This document shows positions 47,077 to 56,265 of a stretch of 64,000 nt of DNA, one piece after another. Source of the stretch: Magnetospirillum sp. (GTDB taxonomy: Bacteria; Pseudomonadota; Alphaproteobacteria; CACIAM-22H2); NCBI GenBank assembly GCA_027532905.1, contig JAPZUA010000002.1:806001-870000 (forward strand). The letters are read 5' to 3'. Position 1 is the stretch's first letter. Each line of letters starts with the position of its first letter. Under the pieces are notes generated by a model that ran no database searches, had not been told where the DNA came from, and worked only from the letters and a program-made list of their open reading frames with translations. Both the position numbers and the translations under genes were made by a program.

Positions 47077-49215
47077 CTAGTTCGCCATCAGCGGCAGTTC
47101 CGGCGGCGCGGCCGGCAGATCGAGGGCCGCAACGGCGCCCACGGCCGCGTTTTCGATCGTGAGTTCGCCGTCCATGCGCTTGGCAAGTTCGACCGCGATC
47201 GACAGTCCCAAGCCCGCACCGCCTTTGTCGGCGACGAACGACGACTTGCCGAGGAAAGGCTTGCCGATCTGCGTCAGAAGGTCGGCGGCGAACCCCGGCC
47301 CGTCGTCGGCGACCTCCAGGCGCACGCGCGCCCCCGGTGCTGTCGAAAGGCGCGCCACGATCTGTCCGCCTGCACGGCCGTGGCGGGCGGCATTCGCGAG
47401 CAGATTGACCGCGATTTGCCGGAAAGCGAGCGCGTCGCCGAGTGCGGCAAGCCCCGGCTCGGCCTCGATCTGGAGCTTGGCGCCGGTTTTGCTCGTTTCG
47501 GCCGCCGCCAAAGCCGCCGCCTTGGTAAGTTCGATCGCGGGGTCGAATCGTTCGACCGCAACGGCGCGTACACCCTGCTGCAGGCGCGCCATCTCGAGAA
47601 CGTCTTCGACGATCGCCAACAGGTGCCGGCCGCTCGCCGCAATGTCGTCGACGTAGTCGCGGTGGCGTTTGTCGAGCGTGCCGTTGATACCCATCAGCAT
47701 CAGATCGGCATAGCCGATCACGGCATTGAGCGGCGTGCGCAGCTCGTGGCTCATGCGCGCCAGGAACGAGTCCTTGGCGCTGTTGGCGGCCTCGGCGCGC
47801 TGGACGAGTGCGCGCAAGCGCTCCTCCATTTCCACACGCGGCGTCACGTCCGAGAACGCGCTCACGAACGCCCGCAAGTTGCCCTCGGCGTCGCGCACGG
47901 GGGCGATGCTGAGGTCGGCCCAATAGGGCGTGCCGTCTTTGGCGTAGTTCAGAATATCGACGCGAACCGGGCGGGCGGCGGCCACCGCCTCGCGGATTTT
48001 CGCGACGGTCGCAGACGACGTGCCCGGCCCCTGCAGCATTCGGCAATTGTAGCCGACGAGTTCGTCGATCGAATAGCGCGTGATGCGTTCGAAAGCGCGG
48101 TTGACATAGACGAGCTTGGCGTCGTCGGCTGCCGCGATGGCGATGGCGTTGTCGGCGATCGACATCGACTGCAGCAGCAATTCGCGTTCGGCAATCACGC
48201 GGTTGCGCCGCCGCAGTTCGAAGGCCGAATAGCCGCCGCCGGCGAGCGCAAGCGCCAGTGCGATCGCGCCGAACAGCAGCAACTGTCCGCGGCCGAACAG
48301 CGCCGACGCCAGAATGTCCCTTTCGCCGCGGGCCGAAAGCACGAGCAGGTCGCGGTTGGGCGACAGCGCAAAACCGCCCATGCGGCGCACCCCGTCGAAA
48401 GGCGAAACAGCGGGATAGTAACCCTCCAATTCGCCCGCTCTGTATTTGATGTAGACAGGCCGGTCGCGCGCATCGGTGCCCGCGATGTCGAACGCGAGAT
48501 CGGGGAAGCGGAACAACGCGACGCCGTCTTCCCGCAAGACCAAGAGCGTGCGCTCGCGCAGCGAGAAGGCCTTGTCGGTCGCCTCGCGCAGGCGAACCAG
48601 ATCGATCGACAGCGAAACCAGACCGAGCAACGCGCCGTCGCGGCCGACCACGCGATGATTGACGGCGAAAGCCGGACGCCTTCCGACAATGGAACCTTGC
48701 GTGGCGGAGAGTTCGAAATCGGCGCCGCTTTCGAGCATGCGCGGCAGGGAGAGCCGAATTGCGTCGGCAATCTGCGCCTCGGTGGCGCTGCTGGCCGCGA
48801 GAAATTGCCCATTTGCGTCGATGATCTTGAGAGCGAGGAACTGCGGTTCGAGCGCCAGATTTTCAGCGGCTGCCACGACCGCCGCGCGCGCGCCGTCGTC
48901 CGGATCGCTCGCCTCGCGCCATGTCTTCGCAGCGATGGCAATGACTATTTTGGCCGTTCGGATCGACTGGTCGATCTGCTGCGAGACCAGCCGGGCGACC
49001 ACGATCTCCTCGCGACCGGCATCCTCGAGCAGACGGTTGCGCACCGCACTCGCCACGCCCAGGATCGCCGAACCGGCGATCGCGAAGGCAAGCACCGCGA
49101 CGACCGAAAAACGCCGCAGCGCGCCGGGCGGCAGACGGCGAAAAAACGACTTGCGCTGATGCGCGACGCCGAGAGTCAAGGTCGGCACCCTTGCGTCGCG
49201 CAGGCAGAGCGCCAC
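47077..49215 (-). CDS. Membrane histidine kinase with periplasmic Cache domain and LOV-like domain
   Basis: 712 residues. TM1 ~36-57, periplasmic double-Cache region ~60-305 (VARLVSQQIDQSIRTAKIVI, FLALKIIDANGQFLAASSAT), TM2 ~309-330, then a PAS domain ~350-460 with LOV features: GYNCRMLQGPGTS (Cys 391 at the flavin-adduct site, codon 48045-48043), the downstream TVAKIREAV arginine and ILNYAKDGTPYWADLSIAPV with the flavin-contacting Asn. HisKA follows with His 490 in RMSHELRTPLNAVIGYADLM and the ATPase domain with NLLANAARHGRAG, DDGPGF and GAGLGLSIAVELAKRMDG. A kinase integrating an external chemical and blue light is inferred. GTG 49215 is the first start; GTG 49188 is possible. Confidence 0.85.
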   Translation of the reverse strand: MALCLRDARVPTLTLGVAHQRKSFFRRLPPGALRRFSVVAVLAFAIAGSAILGVASAVRNRLLEDAGREEIVVARLVSQQIDQSIRTAKIVIAIAAKTWREASDPDDGARAAVVAAAENLALEPQFLALKIIDANGQFLAASSATEAQIADAIRLSLPRMLESGADFELSATQGSIVGRRPAFAVNHRVVGRDGALLGLVSLSIDLVRLREATDKAFSLRERTLLVLREDGVALFRFPDLAFDIAGTDARDRPVYIKYRAGELEGYYPAVSPFDGVRRMGGFALSPNRDLLVLSARGERDILASALFGRGQLLLFGAIALALALAGGGYSAFELRRRNRVIAERELLLQSMSIADNAIAIAAADDAKLVYVNRAFERITRYSIDELVGYNCRMLQGPGTSSATVAKIREAVAAARPVRVDILNYAKDGTPYWADLSIAPVRDAEGNLRAFVSAFSDVTPRVEMEERLRALVQRAEAANSAKDSFLARMSHELRTPLNAVIGYADLMLMGINGTLDKRHRDYVDDIAASGRHLLAIVEDVLEMARLQQGVRAVAVERFDPAIELTKAAALAAAETSKTGAKLQIEAEPGLAALGDALAFRQIAVNLLANAARHGRAGGQIVARLSTAPGARVRLEVADDGPGFAADLLTQIGKPFLGKSSFVADKGGAGLGLSIAVELAKRMDGELTIENAAVGAVAALDLPAAPPELPLMAN

Positions 49216-49499
49216 CCGGCGGCTTGCAGGGCATCCCAGCCATGCATCGCAATTTTTTGCTGAAGGCTCGGCGACCTGCTGGGCACCGAAATGCCAAACA
49301 TTGGTATTTCTTTCTGGACGTAGGGCGACCTACGAATGCATTCAGGTAGATTGTATTTATTTGTGCAATTGGAGGGAATTGCAAGCAGAATGCGTTCCAA
49401 TATGATTTAAAGATTCACATTAACCCTTTGTAAACAATTGGGATATGCGGCAGCACGGCGACGGCGAGGGGCTTGCCCCGCCGCCGCCGGCTTGGCGCC

Positions 49500-51524
49500 T
49501 TAGGCCGCGCGAACTTCCGTAAGGAAACTCGTCACCGAGCGGCGCAGATCGCTGGACTGCGTGCCCAATGTCGAGGCGGCGTCTTTGACCTGGCTTGCGG
49601 ACGTGCCGGTTTCGCTGGCGGCTTGCGTCACGCCCGCGATGTTCGAGGAGACTTCGTTGGTGCCTGCAGCGGCCTGCTGCACGTTGCGCGCGATCTCCTG
49701 CGTCGCTGCACCCTGTTCCTCGACCGCCGAGGCAATGCCGGTTGCGATCTCGTTCATCTTGGCGATGGTCTGCCCGATCGCGCGCATTGCTTCGACCGAT
49801 GCGCCGGTTGCCGTCTGGATTTCGGCGATCTGGCCGCCGATTTCGTCGGTCGCCTTTGCCGTCTGGCTCGCGAGGTTTTTGACTTCCGACGCGACGACGG
49901 CAAAACCCTTGCCGGCATCGCCCGCGCGCGCCGCTTCGATCGTGGCGTTGAGGGCGAGCAGGTTGGTCTGCGAGGCGATGCTGGAGATGAGCTTCACCAC
50001 GTCGCCGATCTTCTGGGCGGCAACCGCCAGCTTCTCGACCGTCTCGCTGGTGCGCGCCACGTCCTCGACCGCCTGGCCGGTAATGCGGCTCGATTCCGAG
50101 ACCTGGCGCGAAATCTCCGTGATCGAGCTCGAAAGCTCTTCGGCGGCCGAGGCCACCGTCTGCACGTTGGTCGAGGCCTGCTCGGAGGCAGCGGCAACGG
50201 CGGTCGCCTGGCGGCTCGTTTCCTCGGCCGTGGCCGACATCGCACCCGCCGAGACCTGCAGCTGTTGGGCCGCACTCGACACGCCGGCGACGACGCTGCC
50301 GACTTCGGCTTCGAAACGGTCGGCGAGGGCGGCCATGGCGGCTTTCTTTTCAGCCAACGCTTTGGCCTCGAGTGCCGCTTGTTCGTCCTCGAGCGCTTTG
50401 ACGCGGATGGCGTTGTCTTTGAACACCTGAACCGCCTTCGCCATCGCGCCGATTTCGTCCTTGTTGTCTTTGGACGGAACTTCCGTTGCGAGATCGCCGC
50501 CGGCAAGGCGACCCATCGCCGCCGTCATGGCGCCGACCGGCCCCGTAATGCCTTTGGCGATCCCAAACGCAGCCAGCAGCCCCAGAACGAGCGCAATCGC
50601 CGACAGCGTCAGCATGGTCGCCACACCTTCTTGCACTTCGTCGGCTGCTTCGGCGTCGATCTGCGTCGTCGCGGCTTTCTGGCGTTCCTTCAGCGTATCG
50701 ATGCGCTCGGCCACGCGCGCGGCGACCTGCGCATTCGTCGTGTTCACGAGTTCGTCCATTGCGCGCACGGCCTCCGTCGCCTGGCGGAAGGCAGCGAGAT
50801 AGCGCGGGGCGATTGCGGCGGCCTGCTCGACCAGCGCGCGGGGCTCGCCGCTTGCGCCGTCGCGCGCCCGCGCCAAATCCTGGTTGAGCTCGTTCATCTG
50901 GCGCTCCGCCGCCTGGATCAAGGCCGGATCCGGCTTGATCAGATAGCGCAGCGCGTTGAGGCGAACCAAGCCGAGCTCTTCTTGCGCCTTGCCGACATAC
51001 GCGGCCGCGCGGTAATCGCCGGCTGCAATGGCGCTATCCATCGCGTTTGTGAGCGCCGTTCGTGCCTGCAGGCCCAGTTCGTTCATGCCGCGATCGACGG
51101 CTGCGACCTGCGCTTCGCGCAGCTGGTACATGCGATCGAGATTGCGCATGTACTCTTCGAAAGCCGCCTGCGCTTCGCGCGCAATGGCGCGGCGTTCCTC
51201 CGAAAGGATCGAGGCGATCGCCGCTGCGAGATCCTGGCGTATCGAAACTGCCGCCTTGTCGATATTGGCGCGGTCGGCGGCGGCGCCGTCGTCCGCGTAG
51301 CGCACCACGGAGCGCCGCATCGCCTGGAAGTCGGCGTCGACGTCACCCATGCGGATCGTATTTGTGCTCACCGAGCTGTAGCGGGCGAAGAGCGTTTTTG
51401 TGTCGGTCAGGCCGTTCCACCCGAACAGACCTACGGCGGTGAGAAGAACGAGAATGAGGGCAAAACCGGCGCCGATACGCGTGCCGATGCGGATATTGCT
51501 GTTGAGCGAGGCGAGGAACGACAT
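49500..51524 (-). CDS. Methyl-accepting chemotaxis protein with helical periplasmic sensor
   Basis: 674 residues. TM1 ~12-35 ([20 protein letters not shown]), periplasmic helical region ~36-300 resembling a long helical bimodular or HBM-type sensor, TM2 ~303-325 ([20 protein letters not shown]), HAMP ([20 protein letters not shown]) and a long coiled-coil signalling domain with the tip [20 protein letters not shown] and [20 protein letters not shown]. It reports periplasmic ligands to CheA. It ends [20 protein letters not shown] without a CheR-tethering pentapeptide. It shares its strand with the LOV-like kinase. Confidence 0.93.
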   Translation of the reverse strand: MSFLASLNSNIRIGTRIGAGFALILVLLTAVGLFGWNGLTDTKTLFARYSSVSTNTIRMGDVDADFQAMRRSVVRYADDGAAADRANIDKAAVSIRQDLAAAIASILSEERRAIAREAQAAFEEYMRNLDRMYQLREAQVAAVDRGMNELGLQARTALTNAMDSAIAAGDYRAAAYVGKAQEELGLVRLNALRYLIKPDPALIQAAERQMNELNQDLARARDGASGEPRALVEQAAAIAPRYLAAFRQATEAVRAMDELVNTTNAQVAARVAERIDTLKERQKAATTQIDAEAADEVQEGVATMLTLSAIALVLGLLAAFGIAKGITGPVGAMTAAMGRLAGGDLATEVPSKDNKDEIGAMAKAVQVFKDNAIRVKALEDEQAALEAKALAEKKAAMAALADRFEAEVGSVVAGVSSAAQQLQVSAGAMSATAEETSRQATAVAAASEQASTNVQTVASAAEELSSSITEISRQVSESSRITGQAVEDVARTSETVEKLAVAAQKIGDVVKLISSIASQTNLLALNATIEAARAGDAGKGFAVVASEVKNLASQTAKATDEIGGQIAEIQTATGASVEAMRAIGQTIAKMNEIATGIASAVEEQGAATQEIARNVQQAAAGTNEVSSNIAGVTQAASETGTSASQVKDAASTLGTQSSDLRRSVTSFLTEVRAA

Positions 51525-52014
51525 GGTGGGGAGGGCTCTCCGGTTCTGGGTTCTGCAATCCGCAGTTTTCGCGGCTTGTTTGGTTGTTCTCTTAAGTAGT
51601 TTTCTTTTTAAACTTTTCGATGAAAAGTTAAGCGAGGCTAATGACTACTGTTGTAGGACGTGTTGTATACATTAGTTTCTGGTAAACCGCTTCGCAATGG
51701 TATAAATAAAAACAGACTTGTAAAATATTGTTATTAAACAGTTTTTGTAATTTTTCGATTTTCTACTTAGTCTGAAGTATATGACTAAAAAGCGGCCATT
51801 ATTTGCATTTTGCGAATAAAAAGGCGCCGACCGGAATCCGAATCCGGCTTGTGGCGACACCGCGTATTCGACCTACGCGGCCATGGCACACGCCATTGCT
51901 TCCGGTGCGGGAAATCCAGCGCGACTGGCGCAGGCCCGGAAAACTCGCTACAAACCGCGCGCGGTCGATCAGCGGCTTTGCGGAAGATTCGGGCGGCAGA
52001 ATTCGGAGACGGGA
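51525..52014. other. 490-base gap with an AT-rich core
   Basis: No credible gene. Bases ~51590-51830 are strikingly AT-rich for this GC-rich window, with runs such as TATAAATAAAAA and TTTTTGTAATTTTT. The segment lies between the divergent chemoreceptor and DUF1488 genes and should hold their promoters. Bases 51840-52010 are GC-rich and open in frame with the DUF1488 gene but show no family similarity. Confidence 0.6.
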
Positions 52015-52308
52015 ATGGCGTTGGATTTCGGGGGCGCTCGCGCCCAGTTCGACAATATGAAGGGCGGCGTCGTGATCGAGGCGCGCGATGGCGCCAAGGT
52101 CGTGCAGTTCACGGTCGACCAGCGCGCTTTGGCCGATCTCGAAGGGGTTACCAGCACCTCGCCGGGGGCGCTCGTTTCGATCTACCGTTCGAACATGGCG
52201 CGCATCCACAAGGTCGCCTCGGTCATGTATGAGGCCGGCGAAATCGACCCCAAACTCGGCTACCACATCACGTCCGACCGCCTCAACGGCGTCAAACGCA
52301 AGGGCTAG
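52015..52308 (+). CDS. DUF1488-like protein
   Basis: 97 residues. The pattern MALDFGGARAQFDNMKGGVV, a beta-rich middle (IEARDGAKVVQFTVDQRALA), then YRSNMARIHKVASVMYEAGE and YHITSDRL fits the small DUF1488 family; function unknown. ATG 52015 gives the family start and follows GAGACGGGA; the open frame upstream to 51883 looks unrelated. The ppa start lies 7 bases after the stop, suggesting an operon. Confidence 0.72.
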   Translation: MALDFGGARAQFDNMKGGVVIEARDGAKVVQFTVDQRALADLEGVTSTSPGALVSIYRSNMARIHKVASVMYEAGEIDPKLGYHITSDRLNGVKRKG

Positions 52309-52315
52309 AACTGCA

Positions 52316-52861
52316 ATGGACATCGAAAAAATCTCGATCGGCGCCAAGCCGCCGCAAGACGTCAACGTGCTCATCGAAATTCCGCTCGGCGGCGAACCGG
52401 TCAAATACGAAATCGACAAGAAGTCGGGCGCTTTGTTCGTCGACCGCTTCCTGCACACGGCCATGCGCTATCCCGCCAACTACGGCTTCATCCCGCACAC
52501 GCTGTCGGGCGACGGCGACCCGGTCGACGTGATCGTCGTGGGCCATGTGCCGGTGGTGCCCGGGGCCGTGATCCGCTCGCGCCCGATCGGCGCGCTCCTG
52601 ATGGAAGACGAGGGCGGCCCGGACGAGAAGATCGTCGCGGTCCCCGTCGACAAGCTGCATCCGTTCTATTCGGGCGTCAAAAACTACACCGATCTGCCCG
52701 AGATCCTGATCGAGCAAATCGCCCATTTCTTCCAGCATTACAAAGATCTCGAAAAGGGCAAATGGGTCACGATCGTCAAATGGGTCGATGCCAAAGGGGC
52801 CGAAAAGATGATCCTCGAGGGCATCGCGCGCGCCAAAAAGGCGAAAAAGGGCCGAAAATAG
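52316..52861 (+). CDS. ppa: Inorganic pyrophosphatase
   Basis: 181-residue soluble family I pyrophosphatase that hydrolyses PPi from biosynthetic reactions. The signature SGDGDPVDVIVVG contains the metal-binding Asp triad; RYPANYGFIPHTL and VPVDKLHPFY are also typical. ATG 52316 is fixed by the family N-terminus (MDIEKISIGAKPPQDVNVLI). Short Lys-rich tail. Inverted repeats ACCGG-GCG-CCGGT at 52900-52912 may form a weak terminator. Confidence 0.96.
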   Translation: MDIEKISIGAKPPQDVNVLIEIPLGGEPVKYEIDKKSGALFVDRFLHTAMRYPANYGFIPHTLSGDGDPVDVIVVGHVPVVPGAVIRSRPIGALLMEDEGGPDEKIVAVPVDKLHPFYSGVKNYTDLPEILIEQIAHFFQHYKDLEKGKWVTIVKWVDAKGAEKMILEGIARAKKAKKGRK

Positions 52862-52955
52862 GCAGATAGCGTCGCCGATCCTGTCAAGGACCTCGACAGA
52901 CCGGGCGCCGGTAGTTTAAATAATCTTAACGAAACTTCGTCCATGGAGAATCCCG

Positions 52956-53177
52956 ATGGCGTCAGCAATTGGTGCATCCGGCCTCACGGCCAGTTTTCTG
53001 CCCGTCCAAAAGGCGGCCCTCAATCGTGGCGAGCTCTACAACGACACGACCCAGCAGGTCGCCCAGGTCGCCGCGACGCAAGTCCAGCGCGGCATCCAGG
53101 CCGCCGCCGGCGAATCGTCGGACGTGGCGAGCACGGCCCTGCAGAGCCGCGGCACCGAGATCAATCTTCTCGCCTAA
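52956..53177 (+). CDS. Unknown 73-residue protein
   Basis: I do not recognise a family. It has no membrane segment; Ala/Gln-rich helical sequence (QVAQVAATQVQRGIQAAAGE) ending SRGTEINLLA. The ATG follows GGAGAA closely (52944-52949) and codon use is normal, so a real small gene is likely. An AT-rich stretch (TTTAAATAATCTT) just upstream could be its promoter. It precedes the SDR gene by 66 bases. Confidence 0.55.
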   Translation: MASAIGASGLTASFLPVQKAALNRGELYNDTTQQVAQVAATQVQRGIQAAAGESSDVASTALQSRGTEINLLA

Positions 53178-53243
53178 GCCAAGCGCGCGGCCCTCGATGC
53201 GCAAGGCGTTGCGGCGGCGCGTCTTGTCGCGGTTGATTCGGCC

Positions 53244-54215
53244 GTGATCGAACTGGTCGTCCTCGGCGCCACGGGATTCGTCGGCCGCAATCTCGCCGAA
53301 TTTTTCGCGGCCGATCCCGCCTATCGCGTGACGGCGATCTGCCATCGTCGGCCGGCTTTCGATCACCCGCGCATCGCGTGGCGGTCGGCCGACCTCACCA
53401 CGCAAGCCGGGGTGGACGCCGCCCTCAAAGGCGCCTCGCTCGTGCTGCACGCAGCCGCTGCAACCGCAGGATCGGCTGCAAATCTGCACGATCCCCTGTC
53501 GCTCGTGGTCGACAATCAGGTCATGACCGCGCGCATTTTCGCAAGCGCCCACAAGGCTGGGGCAGCGCATGTGGTCTGGTTCTCGTGTGCTGTCATGTAT
53601 GCCGACACGGCCACGCCGCAGCGCGAGGACGACTACGACCCCGCACTGCCACTGCACCCGGCCTATGTGGGGGCGGCCACGACCAAGGTCTATTTCGAGC
53701 GCATGTGCGCCTGGTATGCGAGCCTCGGGCGCACGCGCTTCACGGCCTTCCGCCACACCAATATCTACGGGCCGTACGACAAGTTCGACCTTGCGCGCAG
53801 CCACGTGTTCGGCGCCACGGTGACCAAGACGCTGACCGCGACCGACGGGAAGCTCGTGCACTGGGGCACGGGCCGCGCCGAGCGCGATCTCCTGCATGCC
53901 GACGATCTGTGCGCGGCCGTGAAGCTTGCGGCCGAACGCCAGCGCACGCCCTTCGGGCTCTACAATCTCGGCAGCGGCAAGACGATTTCCACACTGGCGT
54001 TGGCACAGCGCATCGTAGCACTTTCGGGCCGCAAGCTTGCGATCGAGCTCGACCCAAGTCGTCCGACGATCGACACGCGTACAGCGCTCGATTGCAGTCG
54101 CTTTGCCGACGAATACGGCTGGGCGCCGCAGGTCGATCTCGACGACGGCATTGCGCGCACGCTCACCTGGTGGCGGGAGAACCGCCCCGATTTTGCAGGA
54201 ACGTTGGCGCCATGA
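53244..54215 (+). CDS. NAD-dependent epimerase/dehydratase (GDP-fucose synthase-like SDR)
   Basis: 323-residue extended short-chain dehydrogenase. The Rossmann motif is VVLGATGFVGRNLAEFFA; WFSCAVMYADTATPQREDDY carries the catalytic Ser, and FRHTNIYGPYDKFD plus GRAERDLLHADDLCAAVKLA are typical of GDP-fucose synthase and relatives. The YxxxK motif is altered: the sequence reads AYVGAATTKVYFERM, with Tyr 141 and Lys 148 seven apart instead of four. Whether this is a variant active site is unclear. GTG start. Its TGA overlaps the ATG of the glycosyltransferase, so they act together, probably on a surface glycan or flagellin. Confidence 0.82.
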   Translation: MIELVVLGATGFVGRNLAEFFAADPAYRVTAICHRRPAFDHPRIAWRSADLTTQAGVDAALKGASLVLHAAAATAGSAANLHDPLSLVVDNQVMTARIFASAHKAGAAHVVWFSCAVMYADTATPQREDDYDPALPLHPAYVGAATTKVYFERMCAWYASLGRTRFTAFRHTNIYGPYDKFDLARSHVFGATVTKTLTATDGKLVHWGTGRAERDLLHADDLCAAVKLAAERQRTPFGLYNLGSGKTISTLALAQRIVALSGRKLAIELDPSRPTIDTRTALDCSRFADEYGWAPQVDLDDGIARTLTWWRENRPDFAGTLAP

Positions 54216-55132
54216 AGATCAGCTTCGTGCTGCCCTCGATCTTTCCCACGCTCGTGGCCGGCGCCATCGAAGCGGCCCGCACGGAAGCGGCCGGTCTCGA
54301 CCACGAGATCGTCGTCGTGTCGCCGTTCGAAATCGCAGGCCCGAACGTGCGATGGGTCAAAGAAGAAAGCCCGCGCGGCTCGATCGCCGCCTGCAATCTC
54401 GGTTTTGCGGCGGCAACCGGCGACGTGCTTGTGCTGCTGGCCGACGACAACCGGCTCGACCCCGGCGCTTTGGCTCTCGCCTTCGCGCATCTGCAGGCAC
54501 ACGAAGCCCAAACGCCGCTGCTCTCGGTCGGGTTTCCGCTCGGCGTGCGCGGGATCGTGGCGGTCGGCAGCGTCTATGGGCGCTACTACCCGTATTTTTT
54601 CATACTGCGGCGCACAACCCTTGCCGCCGTCGGCGGCGGGTTCGATGAAGGGTACGTGAAATTCCACGCCGATCCCGATCTTGGCTTGCGCATCTGGAAG
54701 GCGGGCGGGCGCTGCGAATTTGCGCCTGGTGCCATCATCCGCGCTGTCGCCGATCGCGCCGGGGCTGGGCAAGCGCCCGACAAAAGCCGCGGCAGTGCCG
54801 TCAGCGACTTTGCGCGTTTTGCCGATATCTGGGGACCGTCCTATCCAGGCTGGGGGACGGCCCAAAACATCATCAATCTCGATATTGCAACCGATCTGCT
54901 GCCGCTCGCGGGCTTGCCTGCCAACACGGTGCTGGCCCAGACCCCGGCCCAGATCCTGGATCTGCGCATTCTGGCCGGCCTCACGACGGTGAGCCTGCAT
55001 CACGGCGTCCGGGTGGGGGCAGGGCGCGCCTTGCAAGCGCTCGAGTATCTGCGTTGGCTCGCCGCGATCGCCCCGGACGTACTGAATGTCGTGGTCAAAA
55101 ACGGCTGCGAGGCCGCACTCGCGCGACCCTAA
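54212..55132 (+). CDS. Glycosyltransferase family 2-like protein
   Basis: 306 residues. The N-terminal GT-A fold (MKISFVLPSIFPTLVAGAIE, PRGSIAACNLGFAAATGDVL) carries an acidic VLLADDNRLDPGAL at the DxD position, and GGGFDEGYVKFHADPDLGLR resembles the acceptor-side motif of GT2 enzymes. No membrane helix. Donor and acceptor unknown. It overlaps the SDR gene by four bases and lies close to cheZ and, further on, flagellin, so transfer of a deoxy sugar to flagellin is a possibility. Confidence 0.78.
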   Translation: MKISFVLPSIFPTLVAGAIEAARTEAAGLDHEIVVVSPFEIAGPNVRWVKEESPRGSIAACNLGFAAATGDVLVLLADDNRLDPGALALAFAHLQAHEAQTPLLSVGFPLGVRGIVAVGSVYGRYYPYFFILRRTTLAAVGGGFDEGYVKFHADPDLGLRIWKAGGRCEFAPGAIIRAVADRAGAGQAPDKSRGSAVSDFARFADIWGPSYPGWGTAQNIINLDIATDLLPLAGLPANTVLAQTPAQILDLRILAGLTTVSLHHGVRVGAGRALQALEYLRWLAAIAPDVLNVVVKNGCEAALARP

Positions 55133-55211
55133 TTATCTCGGGATTTCGGCGAGTCGTTCGTGATAAAACAAAGCGTTTTCGGGGATGCCCAAACCTTGAG
55201 GTAACGACGCC

Positions 55212-55985
55212 ATGCCGCCGCTGCAACGATCCGTATTCACGGCCGAAAAACTTTTGATCCGCGAAGGCAAAATGCCCGCCAACGGCCACGCGACTGCCCC
55301 GCTCGCCAAAATGGGCGCGATCGCCGTACCGGCGGCGGCACTGGGCGGCGACGCTTCCGCCGCGATCGCGGCCTTGCGCGCCGACATCGCCGATCTCGGC
55401 AAGAAGATCGACGGCATCGGTTCCGCCGCCGCCGCTGCTCCCGGCTTCGACATGACCGAGATCAACAAGATCCGCGACGAGGTGCACGGCATTGCCGCGC
55501 GCATCGCGCAGACCAAGAAGGAAATCGGCGCCCTCAAGCATCCGCTCGCGACCGAAGACAAGCTTGCGAGCGCGTCGATGGAACTTTCCTCGGTCGTCTC
55601 GCAGACCGAAACCGCGACGTCGCAGATTTTCGACGGCGTCGAAAAGATCGAAGAGATCGCGCGCGAACTGCGCACGATGAAGATCGACGAATACGGCCAG
55701 CAGCGCATCGCCGAGATCTCGGACATGTGCACCGCCATCATCGAAGCCTGCTCGTTCCAGGATCTGACCGGCCAGCGCATCAACAAGGTCGTGCGCACGC
55801 TCGCCTTCATCGAAGAGCGCGTGCAGAAGATGATGGAAATCTGGGGGGCCGAGGAAATCAAGCTGCTGCCGGTGTCGGACGCCGACAGCATCCACATCAA
55901 GGACGTCGGCGGCGTGGTGCTGCACGGGCCGCAGGACGCCGAAAAGACCAACTCGCAATCCGACATCGACAAGCTCTTCGACTGA
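55212..55985 (+). CDS. cheZ: Protein phosphatase CheZ
   Basis: 257 residues. CheZ removes phosphate from CheY-P and resets the flagellar motor signal. The catalytic segment is EACSFQDLTGQRINKVVRTL, with Asp 184 and Gln 188 at the positions of E. coli Asp 143 and Gln 147. Long helices flank it, and the C-terminus ends SQSDIDKLFD, like the CheY-binding peptide of CheZ. The N-terminal 100 residues are Ala-rich and unlike E. coli. Its TGA overlaps the ATG of the next small gene. Confidence 0.87.
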   Translation: MPPLQRSVFTAEKLLIREGKMPANGHATAPLAKMGAIAVPAAALGGDASAAIAALRADIADLGKKIDGIGSAAAAAPGFDMTEINKIRDEVHGIAARIAQTKKEIGALKHPLATEDKLASASMELSSVVSQTETATSQIFDGVEKIEEIARELRTMKIDEYGQQRIAEISDMCTAIIEACSFQDLTGQRINKVVRTLAFIEERVQKMMEIWGAEEIKLLPVSDADSIHIKDVGGVVLHGPQDAEKTNSQSDIDKLFD

Positions 55986-56251
55986 TGCCGGACACGCCCG
56001 ATCTCATCCTCGCGCGTGCGATCCGCGAAGCCGACACGCGCTATTTTTTCGAGAACTACAGCATCCAGGCGCAAGCCGCGATCCAAGCGCTCGAACGTGC
56101 CGGCTATCACATCGTGCCGGCCGTGCCGTCGCGGCCGATGTTCGACGCGGCCGTAAAAGCCATCGTCTACGGCACCAAGCGGCCAGGCGACATCGTGCTG
56201 CCGATCTGGAACGCGATGCTCGACGCGCGCCCCAGCCCCTACGGCGAGTAA
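55985..56251 (+). CDS. Unknown 88-residue protein coupled to cheZ
   Basis: ATG 55985 overlaps the cheZ stop (TGATG), so the two are probably co-translated. The protein is soluble: a helix with ILARAIREADTRYFFENYSI, QAQAAIQALERAGYHIVPAV and PGDIVLPIWNAMLDARPSPY. I know no family for it. The coupling suggests a chemotaxis or motility role, which is inference. Confidence 0.65.
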   Translation: MPDTPDLILARAIREADTRYFFENYSIQAQAAIQALERAGYHIVPAVPSRPMFDAAVKAIVYGTKRPGDIVLPIWNAMLDARPSPYGE

Positions 56252-56265
56252 AAAAGGGATAGCGC

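Noticed and set aside
51883-52014. N-terminal extension of the DUF1488 protein by 44 residues
   Set aside because: The added sequence is Arg-rich with no family match, and ATG 52015 gives the expected DUF1488 start.
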